Of a stretch of DNA of 64,000 nt, positions 63,442 to 64,000 are shown piece after piece. This stretch comes from Trissonchulus latispiculum (taxonomy: Eukaryota > Nematoda > Enoplea > Enoplida > Ironidae), in assembly GCA_030248195.1 (NCBI GenBank), contig JASAND010030884.1, forward strand, positions 1 to 64,000, in the 5' to 3' direction. The notes below the pieces were generated by a model. That model was not told the DNA's origin. It saw only the letters and a program-made list of their open reading frames with translations, and ran no database searches. A program made the position numbers and the translations under genes. Numbering within the stretch: position 1 is the first letter of the stretch; every line of letters starts with the position of its first letter.

Positions 63442-63736
63442 CGTGTGTTCGCCTCAAGACAGCCGATGTTGTTGTGGTAGTTGATAAGTCTTCAAGTACC
63501 GAAAGCTTCCATAAACAACAGATTCAGTTTATCAGGGAACTTTTGAATAGTCTTGACATTGGTAAAGACAGTGTTCATGTGGCTATTACTAAGTTTGGTA
63601 CGGAAGCAAAGGTGGTGACCGACTTTGTCTATGACAGGGAGAATATTTACGAACTTTTGAAGAATCAACTATCCTACAGTATGGGTTATTCGACAGGTCA
63701 TTTGGGTTTGCAGTCGGCCGTCGAACTTTTCAAAGG
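63442..63736 (+). CDS. Secreted vWA-domain protein, exon 3 (MIDAS-containing vWA start)
   Basis: Preceded by a good acceptor (TGCTTGTTTCAG) and entered in phase 1 from exon 2. It encodes CVRLKTADVVVVVDKSSSTE, where DKSSS is the DxSxS metal-ion-dependent adhesion site of vWA domains. It continues with QIQFIRELLNSLDIG, VHVAITKFGTEAKVVTDF and the YSTGHLGLQSAVELF stretch that often carries the MIDAS Thr. The exon ends before GTAAGAG at 63737; the rest of the domain must lie beyond the window. With exons 1-2 this predicts an extracellular, secreted, metal-dependent ligand-binding or matrix protein. Exon 3 is the strongest evidence that the locus is a real host gene. I did not recognise a specific family member. 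Confidence 0.8.
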
Positions 63737-64000
63737 GTAAGAGTGTCTCTTAATAAAAATGGCTTAGGCTTAGCGGTGTAAAAGCACGCTCCGTTCTAAG
63801 CAAAAGCTGATTGCACTATAATGCGATATAATATACCACATGGTAAAACTGAAACTGGCTCTTTACAAGTCAACGACAACCTACTAGCTACCACCAACCA
63901 CTAGTGTTGTCACACCGGCCCTGTCCTGGTCGGCTGTGGTGGGGTGCTGCGCGCAACTGCCTGTCCTGTAAATCATGGGCCGGCGTAAGTTGGAAAGATT
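63737..64000 (+). other. Start of intron 3 of the vWA gene
   Basis: Begins GTAAGAG. No acceptor followed by a vWA continuation is seen before the window ends. 63915-63965 is GC-richer and contains GGCTGTGGTGGGGTGCTGCG. Confidence 0.45.

Overview
The window is nuclear DNA from an animal, most likely an invertebrate; I cannot fix the phylum from sequence alone. The evidence is GT-AG introns, AATAAA-type poly(A) signals, tRNA-derived SINEs, an APE/RNase H non-LTR element, a Ty3/gypsy element, a Helitron whose protein ends in a ubiquitin-specific protease, many MITEs, and a secreted von Willebrand factor A (vWA) gene. Nothing prokaryotic is present. Transposable elements make up most of the window.

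Layout. 0.75-11 kb: a tandemly duplicated 5' region with a small hAT-type MITE, then an intact 2,729-codon Helitron ORF (Rep, PIF1 helicase, USP). 11.4-14.8 kb: a SINE with a target-site duplication (TSD), a MITE, degenerate tandem repeats carrying an exon-like block, and a 51-bp hairpin array. 14.8-20.5 kb: a palindromic element interrupted by a very young LTR element (528-bp LTRs, one difference noticed) that encodes a Gag-like ORF but no recognisable pol. 20.5-30 kb: MITEs and foldback elements, a tRNA-Thr-headed SINE, a decayed Ty3/gypsy pol on the minus strand, and a 2-kb element with ~150-bp terminal inverted repeats (TIRs). 30.8-31.1 kb: a frameshifted copy of a small secreted-peptide gene. 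32.4-33.1 kb: an integrase remnant. 34.7-38.1 kb: a 5'-truncated non-LTR retrotransposon. 39.7-51.3 kb: a Ty3/gypsy element with intact gag and pol, joined by a textbook -1 frameshift site, and flanked by two near-identical TG-repeat blocks that look like an assembly problem. 51.3-60.9 kb: MITEs, retroelement scraps, an intact secreted-peptide gene on the minus strand, and a second SINE. 60.9 kb to the end: the first three exons of a secreted vWA gene, whose second intron holds nested MITEs.

Host genes are few. The best are the 73-residue secreted peptide precursor (55839-56060, minus), its frameshifted paralogue (30819-31044, minus) and the vWA gene (60898-63736, plus, continuing beyond the window). 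The two peptide genes differ in length by exactly 4 bp, at a CTGG microsatellite. The intact one has a signal peptide, a Lys-Lys site and a C-terminal Gly, the layout of an amidated peptide precursor. The most notable mobile-element observations are the Rep-PIF1-USP fusion, the Gag-Pol frameshift signal with an unusual Pol N-terminus, and the gag-only LTR element.
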